Positions 10,225-20,862 of a DNA stretch of 58,796 nucleotides are shown in pieces (positions within the stretch are counted from its first letter, which is position 1; the number at the start of each line of letters is the position of its first letter). The stretch is from Chara braunii (taxonomy: Eukaryota > Streptophyta > Charophyceae > Charales > Characeae): NCBI GenBank assembly GCA_003427395.1, contig BFEA01000001.1, forward strand, positions 1,801,983-1,860,778, written 5' to 3'. The position numbers and the translations under genes are program-made. The notes below the pieces were generated by a model. It was not told where the DNA came from and did not search any database. It saw nothing but the letters and a program-made list of their open reading frames with translations.

Positions 10225-10985
10225 CTGGGTCTAAATCTGGTTTGGTCTAGTCTGGTCCATTCGGTTTGATCTTGTCTGATCTGGTCCGTCCGGGTCTGAT
10301 ACGGCCTGGCCGGGTCTGATCTGGTCCGTCCGGGTCTGATACGGCCTGGCCGGGTCTGATCTGGTCGGTTGTGATGCTGTCTGGTCAAGTCTGAACTGGT
10401 CTGATCCGGTACGGTCGGGTCTGATCTGGTCTGGTCTGGCCTGTTTAGTGTGGTCTGGTTTGGTCTGGGTCTGTTCCGGGTTCGATCTGCGTTGGCCGGT
10501 CTAGTCCGGCCTGACCTGCTATGGCCTGCCAGTCCAGTTTGATCCGGTCTGATGCAGTCTGCCCTCGTGTGGTCTGTTCCCACTCAGTTCGGTCTGAACC
10601 GGTCTGATGTAGTCCGGTCTGGTTCTGGTGTGATCCTCTTTAGTCTGGTCTGCCCTTCCGTCCGGTCTGTCCCGGTTCTGGTCTGGTTTGGTTCGGTCTG
10701 AACTGGGTCAGGTCTGGTCTGATCTGGTTTGGCCAGGTGTGATTCGGTCTGATCTGAAGCGGTCTCACCTGCTCTGGTCATGTATGATCTAGTCTAATCT
10801 TTGTCTAATCTGGTCTGGCCCGGCCTGATCTGGCTGGTCTGGTCTGTTTTGAGCCCGGTTCGGTCTGAAATGCTCTGGTCTAATCCGGTCTGGCCCGGGT
10901 TTGATCTAGGATGGTCTGGTTTGTTCTAAGCCCGGAATGATCTGAACTGGTCAAGATCTGGTCTGATCCCGTCCAATCCGGTCAG
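10225..10985. repeat. Degenerate pentanucleotide satellite, TCTGG-type
   Basis: About 760 bp made largely of diverged CTGGT/TCTGG/TCTGA units. A 40 bp higher-order unit containing TCCGGGTCTGATACGGCCTG is repeated exactly twice at about 10276-10357. Long apparent frames here (Asp-Gln-Thr-Arg-Pro repeats on the minus strand) are artefacts of the satellite. Confidence 0.9.
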
Positions 10986-11050
10986 GGCGAGCTTTTAAGT
11001 CGGACTATGACTCGGCGCTCCTGCGCCCTCCCGCTGGCGTGCGCCTGTCC

Positions 11051-11128
11051 TTCGTTCATCCGCCCTTGATTGAATCTCCTCACTTTGGCGTCCCGAGCAC
11101 GGAGCGGAAATCACAGTCCGCCTCGATG
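11051..11128 (-). pseudogene. 25S rRNA fragment, antisense (copy B, part 1)
   Basis: TTGATTGAATCTCCTCACTT, then a GAGCACGGAGCGGAAATCAC block, is a diverged reverse complement of the 25S rRNA segment that includes the CTGCCCAGTGCTCTGAATGT motif. The same rRNA segment occurs again, better conserved, at about 11335-11400. Part 1 is therefore a displaced duplicate. Confidence 0.75.
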
Positions 11129-11147
11129 TATAGAGTCTGACACCTGC

Positions 11148-11178
<31 letters not shown>

Positions 11179-11438
11179 CGATTCTTCCAAGCCCATCCCT
11201 TGGCTGTGGTTTTGCAGCATGGTAGATAGGGACAGTGGGAATCTCATTAATCCATTCATGCACGTCACTAATTAGATGATGAGGCATTGGCTACCTCAAG
11301 AGAGTCATAGTTACTTCCGTCGATTACCCACGCTTAGTTGAATCTCTTTTCTTTCACATCTAGAGCGCTGGGCAGATACCACACTGCGCCAGCATCCGTT
11401 GTGGCCATCGCGCTTGTACGATCGGCCTATCCCCTCGG
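11148..11438 (-). pseudogene. 25S rRNA fragment, antisense (copy B, part 2)
   Basis: About 290 bp is the reverse complement of the conserved 3'-half region of nuclear 25S rRNA. Landmarks in order: AGTCAAGCTCAACAGGGTCT, CCTTGGCTGTGGTTTTGC, GGGACAGTGGGAATCTC, TTAATCCATTCATGCACGTC, ACTAATTAGATGATGAGGCA, AGAGAGTCATAGTTACTTCC, CTGGGCAGATACCACA. Many substitutions, several of CG-to-CA type, show it is a decayed copy. It begins near where copy A (3047-3103) ends in rRNA terms and is followed by (TC)n. Confidence 0.93.
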
Positions 11439-11442
11439 TTAC

Positions 11443-11558
<116 letters not shown>

Positions 11559-11742
11559 TGTGTGCAGATATGCGCTCCCTTAGCCCGCTTGCGGCTTTGC
11601 CGACCCGCGCTCAGCTCGTTGCCACCCTCGTGCACCCAGGATCGATCTGCGCCGCTCTGCCGTTCGAGCGCGGCTCCGTATTCGCGCGCGAATGAATCTG
11701 GCGCTCTTCGGGGGCGAGGTTCATTTGAGTGACTTACCACGT

Positions 11743-11744
<2 letters not shown>

Positions 11745-11804
<60 letters not shown>
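11745..11804. repeat. (TC)n microsatellite, 60 bp
   Basis: A second perfect TC run, followed by a GCGCGC stretch. Confidence 0.98.
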
Positions 11805-11807
<3 letters not shown>

Positions 11808-12162
11808 CGCGCGCGCGCTTGTTCTCACTTCCTGGGTAGCGCGCACACATTCGAACAATGCGCACGAACCTGGACCGCGATGAGGGCTACATTCATGCAC
11901 CTCTACTGGTGCGAACGTGGACGCTTCCCTGGATTCAGACAAGCGTGTTTTTGCGCCCAGCGACAGCTGCGCTCGTGCACTCTCCTATCCCTCCGTGTGC
12001 TGCCCGGATTGATTCGCATAGAGTTTCCCGCCCGTGCGCAGTTGTGCTGGCATAGTCCCATCATCATCAACAAGGAACCAATGGTGATATCCTATCCGTC
12101 GCTCGACGCTCTGACTACTGGTGGCAGATCCTGCCTAGCCTACCACCTACAATACGACTGGT

Positions 12163-12325
12163 GACGTCAACAGCTTCACGAATTACGAGCAGATCTCTGC
12201 CAATGTCGTTCGCCGCAGGTGCGAGGTATGTCTCTCGTCTCACTCACAACCTGGTGGCGTCAACAGTTTCTCGAAGTACGAGCGGATCCCCGGCAGTGTC
12301 GTTCGCCTCAAGCACCAGGTGCGTA
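12163..12325. repeat. About 90 bp tandem duplication
   Basis: Two copies share GACGTCAACAG/GGCGTCAACAG, then TACGAGC-GAT, then CCAATGTCGTTCGCC/GGCAGTGTCGTTCGCC, with an AGGTGCG-AT block at the end. A 260-codon open frame (12161-12943) overlaps this. It has low-complexity Ser/Pro/Val content and no domain, so I do not call it a gene. Confidence 0.6.
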
Positions 12326-12639
12326 TCACTCTCCTTCTCACACACTCACACCCCTCTCCAGTTTGGTTCTCCCGGCACACTCGGCAGTACCGTAGTGGAT
12401 GGACCTGGTCACTCTCGCGGCCAGGATCACTCCCTGCCTCATGCGGCTGGTGTTGCCACCCCCGTCTCTGCCTGTGTTCCTCGAGGTGGCTTCAGCTCAG
12501 TCCCGGTTCGTGCTTGTTTCGCTGTCCGCCCGTGCATCGTGCGCCAGCTGGATCTCCAGTGCGTGGAGCCCAGCACACCTTGTGCGCCGGTCCGTGCGCC
12601 CGTCCCATGTGCAAGTGACAATAATCCCCCTTCCTTCGG

Positions 12640-13400
12640 GCACGGTTGGGCCTTTATACTTTGCTGGACCCAACGTGGCGCGGCTTCAGTGCCTCGGTGT
12701 GTCGAGGCTCCGGGAATGTTGCAGCGCCCCGGTACGAAGCCTCCCCCGAGCCTGAACCCGGGTCCGTTTGGGCCTCCGAAAGGTTTCCAACGAAGGGAGC
12801 CTTTTTGTCGGGTACCGGGCTTTTTGCAGCGCCTCGGTACCGAAGCTCCTTCCAAACCTAAGCTCGGCCTAATAAATGGTCCCCACCCACAAGTGGTAAC
12901 GGCCTCGGTAAATAACCCTGTAGGGCCCCCTTCGAAATCCTAGGCCGACGGGTCCATTCTTGGGCGTTAGCCGTGAGCCTCCTTGCGGTTGCACCGAGGC
13001 CCGCCCAAAAAGCCGGTTCCCACCTTCCATCTATGCAGGGTGTTTCCGTAATTCGGTCGCTCGCGGTAACTTCGGAGGTTGCCACTAGTTGAGATGCCCG
13101 AAACCTTGCTTTAAGTGCTCGGCATCCCTTTTCCCCCGGCTTTATGTCGACCTTTAGAGCAACCCTGGTCCCTGGTGGTCGTGCCTTTCGTCCCGAACCA
13201 TCGGGAACCTCCTCCGCTATGGTAGTCTCTTTATGTTCATCGGCGGCTTACGTTCGCGCCCACTTCACAAAAGTATCCGCGTTGAATGCTCGTGCCCCAC
13301 CCAGACTGAGTGTCGTGGCCCGGCCACTCGCGTCGTCGATCCGTTGGCGTATTTCCCGATGACCCGCCGAGTTTCTGTCAGGTAAAAACTATTAAATAGT
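12640..13400. other. Putative R-U5 part of the 3.6 kb LTR-like insert
   Basis: From the TTTATACT element to the terminal hairpin. A GTTGCAGCGCCCCGGTACGA-type block appears twice (about 12719 and 12825). A related minus-strand block lies near 18460. No coding potential was recognised. Confidence 0.4.
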
Positions 13401-13423
13401 GTCCTTGTCGTGCGCCCTTGTAA

Positions 13424-13462
13424 AGGAAGTAAAGGGCGGCGTAAGGCTTGAGCCGCCCGACA
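13424..13462 (+). repeat. Terminal hairpin of 3.6 kb insert
   Basis: AAGGAAGTAAAGGGCGGC, then GTAAGGCTTGAGCCGCCCGA and CA. The 7 bp GGGCGGC/GCCGCCC stem sits at the same place as the ATACCC hairpins of the other copies. The same sequence occurs in reverse at 17669-17715. Confidence 0.7.
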
Positions 13463-14010
13463 GCGTCTCATTGTAGTCCCCAACGTACGTTACGATCTGC
13501 AGGTCTTAATGACCATGTTCTTAAGATGTCTTCCCACATACGTCAAAAACTTGTTGGTTAGCGAGGTCGACATTGAATATCACACTCTGGACTCTTTTAG
13601 CAAGAGGCCTTAGACTTAGAGGCTAGGCTAGGAGGAACCCAACAACCCTCGATGGATGGGAGAAAGAAGAAGAGTCTACAAAAGTGGAAGAAAAAAGGTA
13701 GTCGATTGATGATTGATTCCGACGGAAATCAAACCGAGATCGATAAGGTTTCTGACCTTATGGACGGAACAAAGTTTGGAAGTGAGAATAGTGTTGAGGG
13801 TAGCAAACTCGCTTCCCTAGTAAAACTTAAGGCAACTTGCCACGACAAGGGCGGTTAACAGAAGAGTCGGGGGCAAACCCAAAACTCAAATAAGATTCCA
13901 GTTTGAGTGAGTGAGGGTGTGGATCAAGATGTGTGGTGAGATCGTTATTCGCAAGGAGCTTGCATAAACTGCGGCAAGAATGACCATTGACAGTTTAGGT
14001 GCAAGAACGC
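13463..14010 (+). pseudogene. Ty3/gypsy gag, C-terminal part with CCHC knuckle (broken)
   Basis: It continues the frame of the gag piece ending at 9817. Recognisable segments are VRYDLQVLMTMFLRCLP, ALDLEARLGG reached by a frameshift, a lysine-rich linker (about 13652-13720), and a zinc knuckle at 13961-14002 with C-X2-C-X4-H-X4-C spacing. A TGA follows the knuckle histidine, where Trp or another residue is expected. Several other stops and shifts are present. It would have encoded the RNA-binding end of Gag. Confidence 0.75.
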
Positions 14011-14159
14011 AAAGGTATCGCAGAAGATGCCTCCCAAAGATGGTTTTCAACATACTTCTTCCCAACGTGGGGCTTCTGTGAGCTCCAGTTCGGGAAACAC
14101 ATCGGGTCAGTAAAAGTTGTAGCTTCTTCCACTCCTGATGAAGTGAGCAATGTGCCCTT

Positions 14160-14502
14160 CCCACTTCAAGAGTTTGCCAAAGGTATTTACTCTTTCGTCA
14201 CCCTGCAGATGCATCCTGACCCAACGATACTCTGTTCGTTGGATGTGTCTGATGCCTTAGAGCACCTAGAAAGTGAGTTGTTGGGAAGGGACCCTTGTGA
14301 GTCCTGGATGACATTAAGTAGTGGTCTTAGAGGGGAGCATAGTGTAGTGGAAGTTGGTGTAGGTGGCCGCAAATGTGATGCCTTCGTAGACATCAGTTCT
14401 ACACGAAACTTCATTAATCACGACTGCGTTGCAAGACTGCACGTAAAGGACCGGGAGCAGTGCATGAGTAGACCAGTAACATTTACTTTGACCAACAAAT
14501 AG
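14160..14502 (+). pseudogene. Ty3/gypsy aspartic protease region (decayed)
   Basis: A short frame carries VEVGVGGRKCDAFVDISSTR followed by NFIN. The D-I-S-S-T-R-N-F-I segment aligns with the retropepsin active site (Asp-Thr/Ser-Gly-Ser/Ala-Thr-Arg-Asn-Phe). The catalytic Asp (14389-14391) is kept but the following Thr-Gly is lost. It sits between the gag knuckle and RT as expected for Ty3/gypsy. Confidence 0.7.
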
Positions 14503-14839
14503 CGCATGATAGTAGAAGACTACATCAAGGACATGGTCTGCACCTTCTTTTATGAGGTGGGGAACTTACTCATAAGATTTTGTTCCTAGTTAGCAACGAC
14601 TTGACATTCGACATGTTATTAGGTATGTACTACCTTGAGGTTGCCAAACCCCAGTTTGATTGAGACAAGAAAGTGCTAAAGCACGAGTTTCCTAATGGGA
14701 GGCTAGCAGGTTAGTTAACTCTTGTGGGTGCTTGTGTGCAACGTCCTTCTATAATACTATGAACAAAACCAAGAGGAGGGTATGTGCTTAGTGTTCGTCT
14801 TTGAGGAAGGGGAGACTGTTAAAACACCCTCAGAGATAG

Positions 14840-15347
14840 AATCCATCCGACTAAGTACCCCGATTTGTATGAGGAGCCTTCATGAGTCGTGGATAGGGAG
14901 GTTGTCCATGCCACAAAGATAATCCCGGGTAGCAAGATACCTAAAGGACGAATCTATAGGATGGCACCAGCCGAGTTAGACAGACTTCGGCAGCAACTGA
15001 AAGAGATTACACAAAAGCGTTGGATACGACCTAGCACTTCCCCCTTTGGCTCACCCGTCCAATTTATACCGAAGAAGGGGAGATCATTGAGGATGTGCAT
15101 TGATTATAGAGGTCTGAATGCCATCACAATTATAAACGCAAAGCCTCTATCGTGCATTGACGACCTACTGGATAGGGTGCAGGAGTGTAAGTACTTCACC
15201 AAGATGAACTTAAAATTCGGCTACCATCAAATAGCCATTAGACCAAAGGACCAACACAAAACCGCTTTTCAGACCAGGTGCGGTCTGTACGAGTTTGTGG
15301 TGATGCCCTTTGGTGTTTGCAATGCACTGGGATCATTTCAGGCAGCC
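14840..15347 (+). pseudogene. Ty3/gypsy reverse transcriptase, N-terminal half (broken)
   Basis: From 14886 a frame reads typical Ty3 RT blocks in order: KIPKGRIYRMAPAEL, a W-I-R-P-S-x-S-P-F-G-S-P-V block, RMCIDYRGLNAIT, a DDLLD segment, TKMNLKFGYHQI, TAFQTRCGLYEF and VVMPFGVCNA. In motif A the catalytic Asp is replaced by Asn (codon AAC at 15207), so even intact it would be inactive. The frame is cut at FQAA by a fold-back insertion, before the Y-x-D-D box. A short continuation may exist after the insert at 16403-16424. RNase H and integrase are absent. Confidence 0.9.
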
Positions 15348-16396
15348 TCGAAGCTCCAAGTGTTTGTCGTCTTCTCATTGGCTCACTAAGCCTCTGTAAC
15401 GACAATGTTGCATTTTTATTCGCTCGCGGCCACTTCGTGATGTGTCGACCTCACCTCATGTGCCAAGGGCGCAACCACCAGGCCCTGGGCTCAACTGCTT
15501 GACGCAACTGTTTTCGGAAGGAGTCCAGGTAGAGGACCACGTTGCACTTCAATCAACTAGCATGCTGCAATTGTCTAATACCCACATTAGAAAATGTTGA
15601 GATAAGGGTCTCTCGTTGATATTCAAGCCCGCCTTCACTTAGGGCGGGCACGAGGCTTAATGGGGGCCAAAACCCATCTAATGTGCATGTTGGCCAGGGC
15701 CCTATGAGGGCACATTCCTCACATTTCATCCCCCTTAGCTTCGAAAGTCCGCTGAGATGCTTCTTAAGCAAGAGTTTTCCCCTTTAACCTTCTTTCATAA
15801 TCATGTCATAATCGTGGCAGATTATGAAAGAAGGTTATCAGGAAAAGTTGTTGCTTAAGAAGCATCTCAACGGACTTTCGAAGCTAAGTGGGATAGAATG
15901 TGAGGAATGTGCCCTCATAGAGCGTTAGCCAACATGCACATGACATGGGTTGTGGCCCCCATCAAGTCTCGTGCCCGCCCTAAGTGAAGGCGGGCCTAAA
16001 TATCCACGAGAGGCCCTTATCTCAACATTTTCCAATGAAGGTATCAGACGGTTGTGGCATGCAAGTTGGTTGAAGTGCAATGTGATTCTCTCCTTAGGCT
16101 CCTTCCAAAAACAGCAACTGTGTCAAGCAGTTCAGCCCAAGGTCAGGTGGTTGCGTTCTGGGCACACGAAGTGTGAGGCCGACACATCAAGAAGTGGCCG
16201 CAGGCGAATCATAATGCAACATTGTCGTCACACTGTCCCAGTGAGCCAATTAGAAGACGACAAACATTTGGAGCCAAGAGGTTGCGTGGACGTGTCCAAC
16301 CGGAAAGAGGCCATGCCCCCAACTGTCAGACAGGACCTGGGGGCAAACACCAGGGCCCGACCGGAAGCTACTGGGTGCTTCGTCAGTTAGGCCCAC
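15348..16396. mobile_element. Fold-back (palindromic) insertion in RT, 1.05 kb
   Basis: The hexamer GCAGCC flanks it (15342-15347 and 16397-16402). Arms 15351-15802 and 15820-16274 are near-complete reverse complements around a 17-base centre. The right arm continues outward to about 16396 with sequence lacking on the left. The unit matches dispersed repeats at 50135-50945 and 55985-56690 (shared CTTCACTTAGGGCGGGC, GCTTCGAAAGTCCGCTGAGA and related blocks). It is thus a head-to-head double copy of that family. No transposase is encoded. Confidence 0.85.
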
Positions 16397-16424
16397 GCAG
16401 CCAAACAGAGTTCCGCAACTTTCA
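16397..16424 (+). pseudogene. Short RT continuation after the fold-back insert
   Basis: After the duplicated GCAGCC the sequence AAACAGAGTTCCGCAACTTT fits the next conserved segment of Ty3 RT (Asn-Arg-Val-...-Arg-Asn-Phe) with a small deletion. The similarity stops within about 25 bases. Confidence 0.4.
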
Positions 16425-17090
16425 CTAGAGGCTAGGGAATTTTTCTGGCCTAGGCAGGCAATGCGGATACGATGCTATGTTGCTGCGTAAGTGTCTGAAT
16501 GTGCGCTGCTGGTTGGGTCTCACGTGGGCACTATGAGGTGAGAGTGAGGCTGCAGGGCAGCGAGCGCACAACAACCATAGCCTAGTTGAAGGGGCGCATG
16601 CGAGTGGTGGGCGAAGGTGGTCTTCGGGTAGGAGGTGCATGAGTGGGTGGTCAAGGTTTGTTGAGGGGGGGGGAATGAAACTTCCCTGATGTATGTTGGA
16701 GGTCGACATTAGTACTTAGGTCGTGTACGTTAGTTTTCAACGTCAGAAGTGATACTGTTGCACGAATGTGGATAGACTAGATAGGCTCAATAGAGTAGGC
16801 TGGGTGCTGGGCGTCAGACAGAGATGAGCAACATTAGATATTCTGTTGGTGGGGCCTGAGGGCGATAACATTGGCACACGAGTTCACTATTTGCTCTTAT
16901 TTGGATGAAATCTTGCTGCATTTGAATTTCCGCTTGGTACATGACTATCTGAACTTCTGCCTGATTTTAGAACTTGTATTTTTGTCTATCACTCTCGCTC
17001 ATATTCCTTGCAATTTTGTAATATTATGAAAAATGTGAATTTCTTTGTGGCACCCTCAAATCTGCTTAGCACTTAGTCATTCGTGCTTTC
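16425..17090. other. Unassigned sequence
   Basis: Becomes AT-rich toward the right. No gene was recognised. Confidence 0.4.
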
Positions 17091-17093
17091 AAT

Positions 17094-17442
17094 CAACATT
17101 TTGACCCCTTGGGGTAACGAAGTGTTGGCGAAATTCTCTCTTTTTCTACTAAGACTTGTACCAGCACATTTTGACACATTGGGGATAGCGAAGTGTTGGC
17201 AAAATCGTCTCATTTTACGTAGTCATTTATTTTTACTGCACACTTCGACCCCATGGGGGTAACGAAATGTTGTCGATTTTTTTTTTTTAATCCAAATCTT
17301 AGTTTTCTCTTCATTGTCCTCCATCTCCTTTTTTTTACTAAAAATTTTGATTTGCGGTATTTTGAAAATTAGTGTGCTTCTCTTGGTTTTTCCTCTTCTC
17401 ATGGCACATCTTGACTCCCTAAGGGGTTAGGAAATAGTGTCG
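17094..17442 (+). repeat. Array of four similar hairpins
   Basis: Units near 17094, 17163, 17238 and 17402 share the pattern CACTTTGACCCC-GGGGTAACGAAGTGTTG. An outer pairing of (A)CAYTTYG with CGAARTG and an inner CCCC/GGGG pairing are visible in units 1 and 3; units 2 and 4 are more worn. Spacing is 69, 75 and 164 bp. Confidence 0.7.
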
Positions 17443-17668
17443 AAACTTCCAAAAAAATAAATATTGCTTTTCTCTTCACCCTTTGCTTATATCTTTATTT
17501 ATCTATTTTTATTATTTATTTTATTTTATTCTTGTTTTAAATTTTAATATTTATTTATTGTTTTCTTCCGCCTCCTCTCCATGGTTGATACCCTTTCTCC
17601 TTGATTAGGTTGTCATTACTCCTTTCGAATTCCCCCAAAACCCAGTTAGGATTTTCTAGGGTTTATAG

Positions 17669-19000
17669 TGTCTGGCGGCTCAAGCCTTATGCCACCCTTT
17701 ACTTCCTTGAGAGGATCTAGCGACGATGAGCGGACTTGGTTTGACAGATGAGTTCGGCGATATTTTACTTATGAAGGAAGTTGTTGAGACGATGTTGGTA
17801 AGTGTCAGATCTTGGAACGCAAGATGGTGAGATCAGTTGAGACTACGGGCGACACTGTTGAGGGTCAATGAAATTACTCAGTGCCCTGTTGTAACTAAGG
17901 CCGCGAAGATCTTCAAAGAAAAAAAGACGATTGGGGGTAATAGACAAAAAACGAAATAAGAAAGAGGGAAGTATACTCTAATGTTGAGCTAAGCTTCGGG
18001 GAAAAGAACTCTTTGTGACTTGCGCCGCATGTTTAAGAAACACAAAAGGGGTCACGACGTCCGAGGAGGAATTGGAGGTTGAAGCGTGGGAAAAATGTGA
18101 AGGCGCTTATGAAGACAAAAACGTTACTTGGCACAGAAACAGTCGAGTGGCGTGGGCTTGTCGGTCGGAAGTAAATGCTTAGAGAAAACTGAAGTATCGA
18201 GAAAATGAGAAATGCGGATTGATCGAGGACTGAAATTTCTAAGTGGGTGGTTGAAAGGAAAAGTCGCGAGCAACAATACGCTCTAATTTACACAACCTCG
18301 TCGATGAGGTTGAGCCTCTAGGCCCGAAACTTCGAAATAGGCCTAGGAAAACGAGGTGTGGTACCAGCCCGCTGCTTTTCCCGACAACTTGGCCTGCTTG
18401 GTCCATCTCGTGACCTTTTGGGACCGAAACAAGCTCGGGATTACACCCGGTCGCTGCCCTTATACCGGGGCATTGCAGATCTGCCGACGACACGCCCGAC
18501 CTCATTGGTGGTAGCGGAGTGCTAAAGCTGTCTAATGGAGGGCCATACAAACCTTAAAAACCCAACAAGGCTGTTATTCGGGACACTTGGGAATTGCGCA
18601 CTTGCAAGCACACAAGGTGTACTGACGTTCGTACGCAAAAGGATCGGGAGGTGAAGATATCACACACGCACCCACCGATGAAATGGTACATTGTGCGCGA
18701 TAGGACACTGTCAAGCGAACGTTGCACACATACAGATGCAAGGATCAAGCGCGCAAGGCGCAAAGGAGAAAGGGGGGGAAGACATCATTATCTTCATCTT
18801 GATCGTCATTAGCGTGCATGAGCGCGACATACAGCAAGTGCGGAGCCACGTGAAGTTGCGCACACTCGCACACAACAACGCACTGGACAAAGAGAACGAT
18901 GTGCTTAAGCGCACAACCATGCACATAAGCATGACAACAGCGCGAGTTGTGCGCTTAACGTTCACCAGTGCGCATCAGCGCGCCAGCGACAGTAAGCCGC
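17669..19000 (-). repeat. Minus-strand LTR-like copy related to the 3.6 kb insert
   Basis: The plus strand begins TGTCTGGCGGCTCAAGCCTT. This is the reverse complement of the terminal hairpin at 13424-13462 with the GAAGTAAAGGG block beyond it. Farther right, reversed blocks such as TGCAATGCCCCGGTATAAGG resemble 12719-12740. The outer end was not found, so 19000 is approximate. Confidence 0.5.
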
Positions 19001-19489
19001 TGTCGCACTTTTTCAATCGGGCCACTTCAAGCGAGCAGAAACCCAAGAGCTTACCAAGATTTTTCATCATCTTTAAAATCTTATTAATGTCCACTAAAAC
19101 TTCATTTTAACCTCTTGCTTGCCTTTTTCTTTTAGTTTCCTAATCTTCTCGATAGATTCTTCCCTACTGATTGAGCTGGTTGACAACTGGTGGTTATTAT
19201 GGTGGAAAGTACATGCCATAAAGGTATATTCCTAAGCAGTCTTCGGGTTCTGCAAACCAATCCAGAACGACCCCTTATGGCCAAAGACTTGAACAACTTT
19301 CATTCATGGCAAAAACGAAGTGCCTACGATATAGTCATGATCCAAATCGGATAGCACGAACCCTAACGGTTCGACAGAGATCGTTTCAGCCTTAATTGAC
19401 AAATTATCAAGGTAACCTGCCAATTAGAGGGTTCCAATAATCACAAACGGTTATCGGGTAGCGGAAAATTCAGGAATGAAAATTATGAA

Positions 19490-19880
19490 GTGAGTTTTTG
19501 GCAGTCTGAAAATCCTGAATGGTTCTGAAGTGGTGAAAGGTTCGAAGACCCTGAAAACCACCTGTTTAGGCAGGCTGCATCCTGAAGTGGTGAAGGGTGT
19601 CCTGAAGTGGTCAAGTGAGAGTTTTGGGCAGTCTGAAAATCCTGAATGGTCTTGAAGTGGTGAAAGGTCCGAAGACCATGAAAACCACCCTTCACCACGT
19701 GAAGATGCAGCCTGCCTAAACAAATGTTTTTCAGGGTCTTCAGAACTTTCACCACTTCAGGACCATTCACCATTTTCAGACCTTAATGGTTCAGAAGTGG
19801 TGAAAGGTCCGAAGACCCTGAAAACCACCTGTTTAGGCAGGCTGCATCCTGAAGTGGTGAAGGGTGTCCTGAAGTGGTGA
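19490..19880. repeat. Complex direct and inverted repeat block
   Basis: The motif GGTGAAAGGTCCGAAGACCC and neighbours (GGCAGTCTGAAAATCCTGAA, TTTAGGCAGGCTGCATCCTG) recurs several times directly. It also occurs in reverse between about 19683 and 19785. The open frames here simply translate the repeats. Confidence 0.8.
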
Positions 19881-19959
19881 TGAAAAATACGATTGTTGTT
19901 AACCTTCTCTCCCAATAATATTACTTAATATGCTCTTTGATGGTCTATTAACAGTTAAG

Positions 19960-20290
19960 TCGCAAGCTTTCATAGTCCTCTTGGAGAGAAGAATCATTTT
20001 TCCCCCAGAGTCTACCAAGGTTTAGATCTTTACCTGATTGATATAGATATTTAAATATTCGCAACCCATGGTTACAAAGTTCATCTTACAACCTGACAAT
20101 AATCTGTTCACTTTACTGGGGAAAACCGATCCCAAGTAATTAACTTTCACATTTTTCTTTTCAATCAACTTGTCAAGTTCCTCTCTCAACGTGGGTGCTA
20201 AGGTCATTGGCTCTTTGAAAGACAGAGTCACCTCGGTTTCCAATAGCATCTTTGTAATTACATCAGTGATTACAACTCCATCTTCCAATT
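19960..20290 (-). pseudogene. Retroelement protease region, minus strand (decayed)
   Basis: The minus strand at about 19985-20025 reads TLVDSGGKMILLS, the retropepsin-type D-S-G motif in its normal hydrophobic setting. An open segment of about 88 codons precedes it (20022-20288), separated by one stop. It lies downstream of a gag-like CCHC region in the same orientation, as expected for a Ty3-type order. RT is not found: the element is cut off near 19880 by the repeat block. Confidence 0.6.
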
Positions 20291-20862
20291 TATTCTTGAG
20301 AATGAAATTTATTTTTTTCCCTTATTCATTCTTTCGAAATGAAAGGGTGTTTTTGGTCCTGATCATCAAGAATATTAATCAAAGTCTCTTCAACTTTCCT
20401 CCTTTTCTTTTCTTTGATCATCTGAGGTGTCAAGATCGCTTGAAGGTTACTCATCTGTCTAACCACTATATCAGACTCCATGATGACTTTTGGCGCTAGG
20501 ACATCATGTTGACTGAATAAGCGGGTTTGCTAGAAGAAAATACCACTAGCTCAGGAAAACTCCAAGAAACATAATTTTAAAGGAAGTCTCACCAGACAGG
20601 TCTTTTACTAGTGTCAAGGACCGTAAGGGCATATCAATCATGGTGGAACGATCATCGGATTTCCGCACAAGTTTTTCAGACAGCTCACCAATAAGAAAAT
20701 AGATATTCACATTAGTTTTTTTTCCTTATTTTTCTTTATTTTTTTTTCGTGTTTAAGATCAAGAAGTCTCATACCTTTCGGATGTCTGAGATCCAATTTG
20801 TTCAATGAACTATCACAGACGTGACTTATTGCATCCTTCTTGGTAAACCCATTCTTCACGTT

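Noticed and set aside
10197-10781. Asp-Gln-Thr-Arg-Pro repeat proteins on the minus strand
   Set aside because: Translation of the degenerate TCTGG satellite.
12161-12943. 260-codon plus-strand open frame
   Set aside because: Low-complexity Ser/Pro/Val translation over a duplicated segment of a non-coding LTR-like insert; no domain and a better explanation as repeat.
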